64,000 nt of DNA from NCBI RefSeq assembly GCF_026151205.1, contig NC_087078.1, positions 2,419,675 through 2,483,674 on the forward strand. The letters run 5' to 3'. Numbering within the stretch: the first letter of the stretch is position 1; every line of letters begins with the position of its first letter. Below the pieces are notes generated by a model. That model was not told the origin of the DNA, searched no databases, and saw only the letters and a program-made list of their open reading frames with translations. Origin of the DNA: Bolinopsis microptera. Taxonomy: Eukaryota > Ctenophora > Tentaculata > Lobata > Bolinopsidae. The position numbers and the translations under genes were made by a program. Below, piece after piece: positions 34,190 through 46,004 of this stretch.

Positions 34190-34957
34190 CCTTACTCGGG
34201 ATTATTATGACCGGGATAAAGTGGCGGGTTTAGGGTAATTTCGCCATATTTTTCCCGAACCACATTTTCACCGGTCGTTAATAAACCCGCCGACTCAGCT
34301 TATAGGGTTCCCAAGGGGTATGGGTGCTCATATTTTAATCATTGTCTTATATTCACTAAAGAAGACTATTGGGACACTTGTTGTAGGTTTTTCGACTTCA
34401 TTTGGCTAAAATTACAAAAAATTCACCTTTTTGCCCAATTCTTGTCATATATCCTTATTGTCTAAGTTGATTTAAATAGGCCAATTTTTAATTTCTTAGG
34501 TATTGACTATCTCTACATAATGAAATAGGACTCAAAGTAAAAGTAACAGTTAAATTAAAACTTGAATTAATTAAAACTGTCAATAACATGAATCAGTTTC
34601 ATCAGTCATTTATTCATAATTCTAAACAATGTGAACGATGCATTCTTTCGAAGAAAATTATTTTCCGTCTAGTTTGATTAACCACGAGTCATTATTTCTG
34701 TCTACTTTCAACAATTACATATTGATAATTCGACTTGTTTCACAAGTTTTAGCAATGCGAAAATTTCTAAACTTGCTTATCTCTAATAAGGAAACTTACA
34801 TCTGAGACAAAATTTTTGAATCTAAAATTGAAAGGTTGGACACCGGTAAAATGGCGACCGGGAAAAGGTGGTGGGTTTTGAGCAATTTCGCCATATTTTT
34901 CCCGAACCATATTTTAACCGGTCGTTAATAAACCCGTCGTAATAATCCCGAGTAAGG
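34190..34957. mobile_element. 768-bp TIR element inserted in a local duplication
   Basis: Left end CCTTACTCGGGATTATTA and right end its exact reverse complement, each flanked on the outside by TA (34188-34189 and 34958-34959). The sister duplication copy near 35577 reads TTTGCAGAGTCCATGA where this copy reads TTTGC-TA-element-TA-GTCCATGA, which marks the insertion point. A direct repeat of about 72 bp (34221-34290 and 34869-34940, both with TTTCGCCATATTTTTCCCGA) lies just inside the ends. TA targets suit the Tc1/mariner superfamily. No transposase seen. Confidence 0.85.
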
Positions 34958-34959
34958 TA

Positions 34960-35605
34960 GTCCATGACATTCAATTAAAGTTCAAGTCAACTATTCGGAG
35001 TTGAAGTTCAACAATTTTGAAATTGTAGAATATATTTACTGTATTGAAACATACGGCCAAGAGTTCTCCAGGAAAAGGGAATGTTAACATAACGAATAAC
35101 GATAATCAAATCATTGCCTACAGCCATACCAATTCAGATCAGATTATATCTAGCTCGACCTATTCATGGCCGCAAGGATTATTGAATTTGAATAATTGAT
35201 CTAAATTAGCAAGCCCATAGGATAAATATAAATTCTGTTGAACACCCCAAACTGGGGGAGGGGAGCCTTAGAGAACGGAGTAGTATGGCGGGTGAATGTG
35301 ATAAACTTATCGTAAAGGCTCAGAGAGGAAAAAATCAATGATAACTTCACTGTTCTATCATAACAGAAAATCTTATTCAAGGGAACAAAATATCTGAAAA
35401 GCACGTACCATTTCTCATATATAGTTAATTATAGCCGATAAGCTGGCTATGTTTGGCTTGACAGTATTACAACAATATCACCGTCCACAATGCCAGAATA
35501 TGCATACTGTATGAATAATGAATATTATGATATTATATGAGTTTATTATACCTAACCTGATATTAATAAAATTTGCAGAGTCCATGATATTCAATTAATG
35601 GCATT
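34960..35605 (+). repeat. Local duplication, copy 2 (with near-empty insertion site)
   Basis: Second copy of the unit described at 32780. It ends with TTTGCAGAGTCCATGATATT, the near-empty counterpart of the element insertion in copy 1. Confidence 0.85.
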
Positions 35606-37583
35606 GGACATTCACTGTAGTCGAGCTTTAGCAAGACATAAAGACAGCCATAAATTCTAATCTAATATTATAATAGGATTATGTGAATTTTATGGTCTGC
35701 ATGGTCTGTCGAGAGAGAATACTGATAATAGTTTTACTAAGTCGTTAGCCAATGTAAAGTCAATGATTTCCAACTTCACACAGTCACAACTTTTCCCTGG
35801 CAGAATATACTGGGAACAATAATTGAATACTTGATTAGTGACTTCCCAACGTGTGAAGTTGACCGTTAACCGACAAGACTTCCCATCAATGATTGCAATG
35901 ATCGACTTGATCCTCATTTATAACATATTCTGATCAGCAGTAAGACTTTTACATCAGATGATGTTGTTAATTATTTGTTTACTATCATCTTACCATTTCT
36001 TTCCATGTTGCAAAGTCATGATAAGATTTCGCACAATTCAGTCGGGTGTGAAAAACAGAGCAACTCTACAAAAAACAGCTGAGATAACCAATGATGCAAA
36101 AAACTACAAGGAATGGTTCCTTAGATCTGGGAACCCAAAAAAGTTGTAAAAAGTTGTCATAGCTACAGCTCTGTCATAAATACATTAAGGCTGAGGTAGT
36201 AATGGTAGTTATAGTTCCATTATAGAATGGTATTTCCGGGGGAATTCGTTGTCACGAGATCATACCAATACCGGCATTTCATTAGGACACAGGAAAGAGG
36301 AAGTTATGTGAACTTTAAGAGAAGGAAATCAAAAACAGCTTTCAATGTCCCCATGTTGACTGATATGCATTTTCAAAACACCAAGAAGTCCAGGAGTTAT
36401 ATACAATAAGGAAAAGATGACTCAAAAATAGATATTTGTTGTTGATTTCAGGAGAACATAATCATCGATCATCGATGTGCCTTATTCCAAATCAGCACAT
36501 TTTGCAGAATTCCGGAAATGAATTCTTAGACAGCTGCATAGTTTACGAGTAGACGTGACTTAGTTGGTTGAACAGATCTTTTCCCAAGATCATACTTATC
36601 GTCGTTAAATCGTTCTGCTAATATTATCACTTCACAATTCGATGCAATCACAGCATCACTTGCAGTTGGATAACGAAACGTAGAGACTGAATATATGTAT
36701 ATTATATTATATGCCCTAACAATATGATAATCCCAGGAAAAAGTATTTCAAAGTTTGCTATTTCTGGGAAGTTGGGTTCGTAATGGAATTGGTTTGAAAA
36801 TAACAATAACAATTATTATGTCAGAACAATTAATCGAACCAGATACGGCCGGTGATAAAGATTATTAATCAATACCCAGTACCCACGTCAGTCACAATTA
36901 GAGTAGTTACAAGGCTTGTAATTAATAACTCCCTTTATCGAAAGATTCTGACTAAGCTAGAATCAGTTCCACGAAGGACAACTATTTGCACGGCATAATC
37001 ATGGCTGGGGCTTGCGCAGGTCTTTTCATTGGTTAAATGCTACAGAATGTTCGGTACTTAATGCTATTGAGTGGCCACCACTTAACACTGATTTAACAAA
37101 TTACCCGTAAAATGCTCTCCACAAAACTTGATTATAGTTCATTTAGCTGGTGTAAAAACTTGTCCATCAACAAAGCCAGCACAGTCTACCTATCTCTTAA
37201 ACCTTCCACCAGTTTCTAGAACAATCAGAAGCTGAAAGTAGTCTATTGTCAGCCATTATCAAAATCCACTAATTGCGTTTTGACTGGCAGGACATTTCCC
37301 AGCGTCGAGAATATTCCATCGCTGCATAATATCTTGCTATTCATCCTCCGAAGGGATGATCATCTATGCACAAACGTCAAAGTTTATTGTAACTAAATCC
37401 GAATATACCTACTCACAGTTGTACACACAGTGAGTATGTACATTTGATATGCTATTATGGTCTTCAACACGTGTTTGCTAAATCAAAACAAAATGAACGC
37501 GCGTGATTTTTCTTTCCAACGTCGTAAATGACTCCTACAATTCAACGCTGACAGCGCGAAGAGCTCCGCGCGCTCCAAACATT
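35606..37583. other. AT-rich unassigned DNA
   Basis: Small frames at 35690-35917 (-), 35958-36149 (+) and 36227-36409 (+) carry no recognised domain. Nothing further supported. Confidence 0.45.
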
Positions 37584-37592
37584 CCCACTAAC

Positions 37593-38200
37593 ATATAATG
37601 ATTCCTCAAAATGGAGACATTTTCTCAATTTCAAATTTCGCCCAAAACAGCCTAAAACTGATCTATCTTACAAGTTATCAGTTCTAATATGAAAGGAAAG
37701 TTTTTTGAACCGGTGAAAAAGGATGGTGAAGATAAAATATGCCAAAAATTTAAATTCTGAAATTCATCGAAAAACATCGTTGGGAACCGGAATTCCGAGA
37801 TAAGAATAAATTTTAACTGTCCTAATAGACCAGGGAGGGCATTTACAGTTGACACCCTGGTAGATCTGGAAGTATTTGGGGCCTTCAGGGGGAAAAATGG
37901 GCCGAAAATGGACCAGGGTGCCAACCAAACTCATTGGAGACGTTTTAGGGCGAAATATGGAAAACAAAATTTTGACATATTTTTTTGGCAAATATGGTTC
38001 CCCACCCCCCTTTTTTGTCTTCTTTTCGCATGTGAAAGGTCTTAGTTTGTTTGAGGGACAGACCAGAACTCAGTTAAGCCATATACAGCTAATTTAAGTG
38101 CTTAAATATCAATAATACGTAATTCCCCTCTAATTCCCCTCCAATTCCCATGAAAGACAATGTCTCCAAAATGTCTCCAAATATGAGGAATCATAATATC
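37593..38200. mobile_element. 608-bp TIR element with 9-bp target duplication
   Basis: CCCACTAAC occurs immediately outside both ends (37584-37592 and 38201-38209). Inside, left ATATAATGATTCCTC is matched on the minus strand at the right by ATATTATGATTCCTC, and both ends then reach GGAGACATTTT. A 9-bp target duplication is typical of Mutator-like elements (8-11 bp), so MULE-type is the best guess. The internal frames (37652-37991 minus, 37876-38097 plus) are mutually overlapping and not recognised as transposase. Confidence 0.85.
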
Positions 38201-38209
38201 CCCACTAAC

Positions 38210-39939
38210 TTAGGCAAGGACGCAATTTCATGATGGAATTCGTTAGTCCTTGACAGACTTTCGAGACTATTCCGGTGTTCAGCTCCAAACCACAACTCTG
38301 AGGACTTTTAGTTTTGAAGTGAGCTTAAATTTCTCAGAATGTATGAAGTTAGGAGCGTATCCGTCGTCAAATACTCAAGACTGTCATCAATTTGTACCTC
38401 GCATTCGGCACACGTACTAGTGCGAACACTTGCTGTAATCTTATTGAAGCCGGTCTATAGAAAGATAATGTACATGAATGAGACTGAGAATATATACGCG
38501 ATGGAAATGCCAGTAATCTTTGGAGACAGGTATGAATTATGGACAGACACTGCCTTTCGGAAATCTTGTTAAGTCCAACACCATTTTTTGGACTAAATAT
38601 GACATAAAATTCAAAGCTGGTACACCCTGTTTTACCTGCTGAACAGGATTCTTTTGTCAAGTTTGTCTGGCATAACGTGACTCACGTAATCCAGCTATTA
38701 TCACAGATATCTCAGATTCCTACACAGTGCCAAATCAATGACAGGGTCGCTTTATAGGGGCCCCGTGTGAAGAAGACTCGGGCCCTGTAGAAATCAGGTA
38801 CTCTATGTAACAATGTTACCCTCGTCACATAACCTTATTATATGGTTATTTCTGGGCTCTGAGGTTTTATTTATGGTCCCTGTTCCACCCGGTATTAATA
38901 ATAACTCAATGACTGAGCTAACTTCTGCTTGATAAATTCGATACACATTACACATGACCCATTCCTAATGTACCACAATAATAGTGTGTCGTAGAAAGAG
39001 CTTGTGATATTAATGGCATATCGTGTTGAACCTTTGGAGACAATATTAATGAAAGTTAACCACTAAAATAATATCACGTGACCCAGGACCGTGTTGTACT
39101 GTAGCTTATGCCAATTTTATAAGCAATGATGCGGAAAATGCGGCTGACTGTATCGTTGTCAGCACAGTATAAAGAACGACCCATGCAGAAGCTGCGAAAG
39201 TGAAACGGAAAGATTAAAAGTGATTGATGCGGAGAGGAACAGATTCTAGCAGAATAAACAATAATATACAGTCCGGTGATGAAGAACAAGAAAATGTAAC
39301 AAAGTAACAACAGGTTGGTTTCCTGGTAACGAGAAAACAAATCAGCCGAAAAAACAGTTTCATGAAAGTCGTCCAGTAGGTCTTTGACGACATACAGTCG
39401 TGATTTTAAACCTTTTAACGAAAAGTATAATCCAAGCGAGACAGTATTCTTCTTCAAAGTAGAGACTTACGAACATGATTTCCACGTTATTTCTTGAGAT
39501 TAATTTCATTGGCATGACAGGATGACGACAAATATTTTAAATTGTTAAAAAATTATACAGTTAGTCGGCTTGTTAATGTTGCAAGCTAAAAAATGCAGAG
39601 AGCAACAACAAAAATGTGGCATGGATATTAAACGTGGATGTTGTTTTTTGTAATTTTTGTTGTACGATCCTTTTAATTCCCTGATGGTAACTGTTTTATT
39701 GAGCATGCAAACAACTGACAACAACAAAAGGTCAAGAATGTTGTATCATTGATAAAATCATGATAAAAAATCACCAGTACTGCTTTGAATCAAACTGTCA
39801 AATAACTTTAAAAAAGAAAACTAAAAGAAACAAAGTTAAGTCTGACGAATTTTGGAGTTCATACCTTGTTGTTCTTCCCACAAAGCCAAGAAAAACAAGG
39901 TAAAAGCAGCGCACGGACATTACGTCCCACGGTATAACA
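38210..39939. other. Unassigned DNA
   Basis: A 127-codon minus-strand frame at 39074-39457 begins at TTG and has a hydrophobic segment (LLLLCYIFLFFITGLYIIVY) that could span a membrane, but composition and context do not establish a gene. CACGTGACCCAGGACC lies at 39074. Confidence 0.4.
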
Positions 39940-40150
39940 TCACACCAACCAATCAAGCTCTCGTATTGTAACCACGTGACCCAAGCTAACCAATCAGATC
40001 CACCTATCTTCCAGCCAGCAAGTCCGCCGGTATTACGACACACTGTGACCAACTCTCTGCAGCGAGGACCACAGCTGCAGGGGCTCCGCTCCTTTCAGTC
40101 TCCAGCCTGCTCCGAGTTCCAAACATTCCAATCATTCTAGGATCTTCAAG
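39940..40150 (+). promoter_or_regulatory. Promoter-like region: two CCAAT boxes and an E-box
   Basis: ACCAATCAAG (39946), CCACGTGACCC (39972) and TAACCAATCAGA (39988) are spaced within 55 bp upstream of a GC-richer stretch, then a candidate start codon at 40151. CCAAT boxes bind NF-Y and are typical of TATA-less promoters. No TATA box is evident. Confidence 0.5.
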
Positions 40151-40192
40151 ATGGGTGGGAGAAGGAAAGAGGTGACCGACTTTCAACCTCAA
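40151..40192 (+). CDS. Candidate first coding exon, gene unknown
   Basis: ATG in a strong context (CAAGATGG: A at -3, G at +4) opens 14 codons, MGGRRKEVTDFQPQ, ending directly at a consensus donor CAA|GTGAGT in phase 0. The second residue Gly would suit N-myristoylation, but the basic run is not diagnostic. CCAAT/E-box motifs lie 160-205 bp upstream. I could not find a matching second exon; the following 3 kb is transposon sequence, so the first intron would be long. Confidence 0.4.
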
Positions 40193-40500
40193 GTGAGTGG
40201 CGGGTCAGGATTCACACGTACTTTAGTTCGACAACTGATTTTTTATTTGAAACTTTTACAAAATAGCAAATATAACAAATGTACAGCAAATCGAACAAAC
40301 ATGTAAAATGGGCCGAGAGGCGAGATGTATAAATGCTAAAAAGCGTGGGTCAGTGAAACAAGTACAGAGGACAACTTTCAAAACACGAGTTTTATAGCCG
40401 CCGAAAGTCTCAATAACATCACCTCCAAAAACTAAAGTTTACCACTCGAACTTCCCGAAATTCACATACTGAATGTGACTGTTCATGTTAGTCATATTTA

Positions 40501-40669
40501 CAGTAAAACTGCAATTTACCGCGGTCATTTCCTTCCCCAAAATAGGGCTCAATATGCATAAAGGCATAATTAATAATGTTAACAAACAAAACCAGATTAA
40601 ACGGCGGACCACGACTTACCGCTGATGGTTCCTTTCCCCCAAATTCCGCGAAAAATCGAGGTTTTACTG
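40501..40669. mobile_element. Pogo/Tigger-like MITE, 169 bp
   Basis: Left CAGTAAAACTGCAATTTACC; right end on the minus strand CAGTAAAACCTCGATTTTTC; both continue to CGCGG and a GGGG(A)AAGGAA-like block. TA flanks each end (40499-40500, 40670-40671). Ends of the form CAGT-AACCTCGATTTA are characteristic of pogo/Tigger transposons. Confidence 0.8.
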
Positions 40670-40743
40670 TATCGTGTTATATAAAGTCAAAGAGCACAGG
40701 CCAAAGTACAAGTTGTACACTATAACTAGGCTTTAAGATTATA

Positions 40744-43105
40744 CAGTACAGAACCCCAATTTACCGCGGAGTTTGGAGGAAAAGAAACTAAATCGGGTTT
40801 ATTTTTTGTTTATAATTCACATTATTATATGGACACGTTCATTTGAGTGTGAGGATATTGGTAAACAAAAATAATAGCGTTTTTGACGATAATGGCTTAA
40901 TTTTGACATCTATTAACTTAGCACGTTCAGAAGTTCTGAACATTAGCCACGTAACTCATACTCCCATATACACTGCTCAGAAAGAAAATCCATTGTTGTT
41001 AGGCACTATAATGTTTCAAATGTCACATTTTGTGTGACTTATTTAACTGCAGTTGTCTAATTATCATTCCTTGGTCTGAAATATAGTAAATTAGGTCAAT
41101 CTAACAATTATGATACAACATTGGTTAATAGGCACGGATCGAACGGTTACAAGGCAATATTTGGGTAACTTTGTCACACTAATGATACCATACCTCTATT
41201 CTACTGTGAGGTGTCTTAAAAACCTGTTCAACTCATTATTTGATGGTTGCTCTACCAATCATAGCCCTAAAATATGTTGTTTTGACTAGTTAGCTAATAC
41301 AGGCACTTGGTTATTGGGAAATGAGGTTAATTCTGTCACAATATATGAAATTTTAAATTTTGGGCGAATTATTTATATCTGATTTTGGTTTGAAAGGTGG
41401 GAAAATTTTATATGATGACAATGTAGTTGATGCAAGTTAAGATCAGTTGCTGTTTACATTGTCACAAAAAATTATACGAAATCGTAAATAGATTAAAAAC
41501 AATGATTATAGAATGAAATAGTCTCTTATAATAACTCTTATAATAACTGATGTGACAAAGTAAACATGTCTTGCCCCTTTTTGGAAGATCTATATTCTAT
41601 ACCTTTATTAGAATATTGTCCAGAATATCAGAGCTTAAGTTTAACAATTTTAGGTTAAATTTGTCAAAGTCACTAAAAATGTGACAAAATTAACTTTTCA
41701 TGCCCCAACAATTTCAAGATAGTGTGTCAAAATTAGCATAGGCTGCTTTATTACCTATATAATAAATCAATCCAAACTACAAAAAAATATATGTGATGAT
41801 TACCTAACTCTTATAATAACTGATGTGACAAAGTAAACATGTCTTGCCCCTATTTTGAAGATCTATAACTCTATTAGAATTCAACATTCTTTCAGAAACG
41901 ATTGGAAGAATATTGTCCAGAACATAAGAGCTCAATTTTAAAAATTTAGATTAATTTGTCAAAGACATTAAAAATGTGACAAAATTAACTTTCCCTGCCC
42001 CAATGCAACAGTATCAAGATAGTGTGTTAAAATTGGCATAGGATGCTTTATTTCAGGTATATTAAAGTATTAATCGATCCAAACTACGAAAAATATCTTT
42101 TAATCTGATGACGATTACCTAACTCTTATAATAACTGATGTGACAAAGTAAACATGTCTTGCCCCTATTTTGAAGAACTATACCTCTATTAGAATACTAT
42201 GTCACTTTATCATCAACAAAATTTCGATAAACTAGTTATTTTGCCAGCAAGGAGCTAACAGAGTTATAATAATTTTTTGTGACGAAATAACCCTATTTTT
42301 GACCATGTAGCGGTAGTTTAATTGTGACACTGTTAACATATTACCACCTGATAATGATTTATGTGACTGGTGCATGGTACTATCAGTGTTGTTTGATCCA
42401 TAGTACGTAATATAAGGGGTTTAAGCTGGTATATCATTATTTGTTCAATTTCACATATGTTCAGATATCATCAAAATTATGTGACAAAGTAAACTTGGTT
42501 GTGCCTTCTGTGTTTTAATTCCTTACGACTATATGATATAATAACAATTCCCAGCACTTCCAGGCTATCAAATAAACTTACACTACTCAGCATTGCTTAT
42601 CAGGGTGCCCTAAACATTCATCACATATTTTCTTTAATGTGTGACAGAGTAAACCTGAATGCACCATCTAACGAAAAAAGTCGTCAAATATGTAGGTAAT
42701 GGTCATATGTACCCATCCAATCAACTGGACACTAAAAAATTTGGTCAAAAACGGCAGCAAGGGGTCCATATTTACTCCGTCACATGTTTATAGTGTGACA
42801 ATGTAACCATTTCCGTGCGGGCCGTATTTAAGCGATATCTTATCACCTGATTAAGATATCGTTATGTGACAAAGTTAGCCTAGAGGATGAGACGATTATC
42901 CTAACCATCAAGGGTTTAAGTAATTTCATAGTGTGACAAATTCAACTACACTGTGCCTTTTAATAGGGTCACTTGTATTTACCAATATCCTCAAACTCAA
43001 ATGAACGTGTCCATATATTATTTTAAGCCCCATTTTTGGAAAGGAAATGACCGGGGTATATCGGGGTTTGCAGTAAATCGAGGTACGGTTAATCGGGTTT
43101 TACTG
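40744..43105. mobile_element. Pogo/Tigger-like element, 2.36 kb, filled with a repeated motif
   Basis: Left end begins CAGTACAGAACCCCAATTTA followed by CCGCGGAGTTTGG. The right end on the minus strand is CAGTAAAACCCGATTAACCG. TA lies outside both (40742-40743, 43106-43107). The ends match the neighbouring MITE at 40501 in type. No transposase frame is readable. Instead most of the interior (41164-42946) carries recurring TGTGACAAAGTAAAC motifs. The two ends are diverged, so the alternative is two separate element remnants. Confidence 0.55.
41164..42946. repeat. Irregular array of the motif TGTGACAAAGTAAAC
   Basis: At least 17 copies. Minus orientation: near 41164, 41326, 41452. Plus orientation: 41551, 41680, 41723, 41824, 41975, 42023, 42139, 42279, 42323, 42480, 42640, 42794, 42865, 42932. 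Exact copies (41551, 41824, 42139) lie in longer repeated units of about 270-315 bp that begin CTCTTATAATAACTGA and run on past CATGTCTTGCCCC. Other copies vary at 1-4 positions and at uneven spacing. Confidence 0.85.
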
Positions 43106-44019
43106 TATAAACAGTCCAGGAGTATTCCGAATCAAAGTACATAATATAATAGTTATTTTCGCCGTTATTTTATGCCATACTTCGATAGACAAAAGTGAGT
43201 TTTTGAAAAAAAAAGAACTCGAAATTGAGAGGTAACCTGTTCGTGCGTGGAATTTACAGGACTGGGATAAAATATTTATAATGTTTGCAGAATTACATAC
43301 AACAAGAATTTGATTTTTGTTCGCAGAATTACAAAATAATAATCAAGAAATTAGAACACTTACTTTAATCAAATTCATAATGATTTGATTACTTTTAATA
43401 CTATTATTAATACTATATATTATTTGATGCTGAACATTGGGACATGGCTATATATCTTTAAATAATATCTTCACTCGAGTATGTTCAGAAAAAGCTACAG
43501 ATTAAAATTTATCAGTTTTATCATGAGACCAAAAACACGCCACGATTTCAACTAAATCAGCTGTCCTCACTGATTGGTCTATTTCCATATAATTCCTTAT
43601 CATAACTCATCTTTAGAATAAATATAAGTTCACAGAAAAGCAAACAAAAACCAATCTTTTTCCGTACCAAAAAACCTCAATTTACATTTAATTGGCTTGA
43701 ATTAAAAGCGAGATTTGTGTTATCTTGGTATTATCTTGAAAACTAACCGTTTGTTAAAGGGCCAATCGTTGTCCGTGATAAGATAGAATGGCGTGAGAAC
43801 ATCGCATTATCACCGACCTTAGCTGTATAAAGCAGAGAAGTTAGAACTTGGTTTAAACTTGATTTTTATCAATTATGAAAAACTGCAACAGATAAAAAAG
43901 CCCGCCTAAATTACATCAACTCAGCGACTAATGCAAAACCTGAGCGAAAATAAAGATTTGACAGTTGCACGAAACACACAATAATTGTAAAGTAACAAAC
44001 CAAAAAAAAGAAGCTCAAA
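43106..44019. other. AT-rich DNA, no gene seen
   Basis: Nothing supported on either strand. Confidence 0.5.
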
Positions 44020-44128
44020 TTAACATTAAGACTAATGATTTGCAGGTCAAATTAACGTCAAATGATAACCCAACCCGCAAATTAACGTTAATATCAATAA
44101 TTTGCATTTTAAATTAACGTTAAGATTA
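44020..44128 (+). repeat. Diverged ~30-50 bp repeat (AAATTAACGTTAA)
   Basis: AAATTAACATTAAGACTAAT, AAATTAACGTCAAATGAT, AAATTAACGTTAATATCAAT and AAATTAACGTTAAGATTAAT recur in one orientation, each followed by a TTTGCA or TCTG block. Confidence 0.8.
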
Positions 44129-44251
44129 ATAATCTGTGCAGTGCAGATCTCAAGTGAGCTGGAACACATCATACCTGTCGGTGTCTGTATTAAAGTAGAG
44201 ACACACATCAAGTGTAAACAAATAACTGTAAACTAACAATGCAAACAAGTT

Positions 44252-44336
44252 TCACGTGGGTTGTCACGTGGTCTCCTTAGTAACATACAAAGGGTCACGT
44301 GGTCTCTTTGGAAACCAACATGGGATCACGTGTCAC
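44252..44336. promoter_or_regulatory. Cluster of four CACGTG E-boxes
   Basis: CACGTG at about 44253, 44265, 44297 and 44328 within 85 bp. Two lie in the repeated context GTCACGTGGTCTC, so local duplication contributed. An unassigned 60-codon frame starts in this region. Confidence 0.55.
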
Positions 44337-46004
44337 ATATAATAGCAGGAGCTGAGTGCCAGACAATTATAAATATTATGCTGCAAGTCTCAGTTGTGTT
44401 TGGAGACAATGTCAATGGGCACTTTTGTTTTTCTCACGGGTGAAAACTCCGGGAAATTAATATAAAACAAGGAAAAGAGAAAAGCGTGTTCGTTAATGCA
44501 ATCAAGGCAAGTGGTCAGAAATCTTTATATCTTTGATCTTTCAAGGGCAAAAAGGCAGCGGTGGAAATAATGTGATTTAGGGTTCTTCAAAAAGTCCTTT
44601 TGAGTTCCTGACGACGGCCGGACGGCGGATAAAGTTGTAAAATAGGGCGAGGTGAAGATTCATAAAACTGTATAAATGTTTCTTGCATACAGACAAAATT
44701 TTGCGGCGTGCAAAAACTTCTGCAAAAATGTGCCCAAATATAAATATTTTCATATTTCCCGCTTCGATCTTTGAAAATCAGACACAGGACCGTAATTTCA
44801 TGTGGAGGTGGGTTCGGACTGCACCCTGAAGAATTTGCAACATTCTTCCGATACGTAATAACCTAAATCTCTAAATGTGTTCATGATATAACATATTACC
44901 GGTAAATAACCATTATAATGGATGTCATTCTAATTGCCCGATGCCCAAATGCATCTCTACAATATCCCAGCGACACCCTGACACGCAACCAAACTCTGCT
45001 CCTGGCCCCTAACGCTTCCTAAGTCATATCTTACAAACTGCAACGAAGGTCGGCTTTGACTCTCTTGACGGACCGACAATAACAATCACCAAACGCAATC
45101 GCGGGCTCGTGTTAACAAGACAAACTAAAAACAAGCAAGCATATATTCTGACCTTAAAACTCATAGAATTAGAACTAACAAAGAACAGAGTGAAAAGCCT
45201 AAACGAAGATAACGGAAGGGAAAGAGGTTTGCAATGCACTGACCCTCCGTACACTTTGCGGCCTATTTTAAGCAGCTCTTTTTAGATACCCCCTATCAAG
45301 CTGGATTACCATATACGGTAACGCCAGGGTACAATCGTGAGGTGCAATCTTAGGTAATCAGTTACGATGGGCACTTGCTTGATACTTTGTCACCCACTCT
45401 GTGTGGGTTCTAAGTCAAATTAATTCCCTCCGCAAGACGTTCCAGTCGCTGCTGCATTTCAGCTGCACCACCATATAAGACTTGCACAGTGCCTTTCTAA
45501 ACTGATTGGCTTTCAAATGCTTACGTATGCTAACTGGCCAGGTTTAATGCTAAATGCTAGCAGTTTATTATTAGAATTATCAGAATTTTTACCCTTTTTT
45601 GCGCAGGCATGGAATAGAATTACTATAAATGAAGATATGAATATAGTCATATGACATGGTTTCGTACGTAGTGACCCCGCATTTGCAGCCTATAACTGTC
45701 TAATATGCATTTAATAATTGTCATATCCAGGTTCGATCGTCTCAAATGTGATTCTGAGAAATCAAGAGGTAGTCATGATTTAAAGAAGTCCAATCGAACA
45801 CTGCTCTAACTCTGATCACACTTTCTAAAGAAGTTAAGAATGCTATTATTCCGCGGTAAAAATCTTTGCAATGTGAAAAACGGATGAAGCATTAAATCAT
45901 GCTAGTCTCGGAGTTGTTAGGGTAACTAGGTCATAATACTCGGATCTTCATTCTCCAATCGTTTTTATTCGCAGGTACTACGAAACTGACTAGTCAAAGG
46001 TCTG
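44337..46004. other. Unassigned DNA
   Basis: A 76-codon minus-strand frame at 45024-45254 has no recognised family. ATTACCATATACGGTAA at 45306 resembles the palindrome at 30434. Confidence 0.45.

Noticed and set aside
39074-39457. A 127-codon minus-strand frame with a possible membrane segment
   Set aside because: Starts at TTG rather than ATG, has no splice or poly(A) support, and its composition is typical of chance AT-rich frames.
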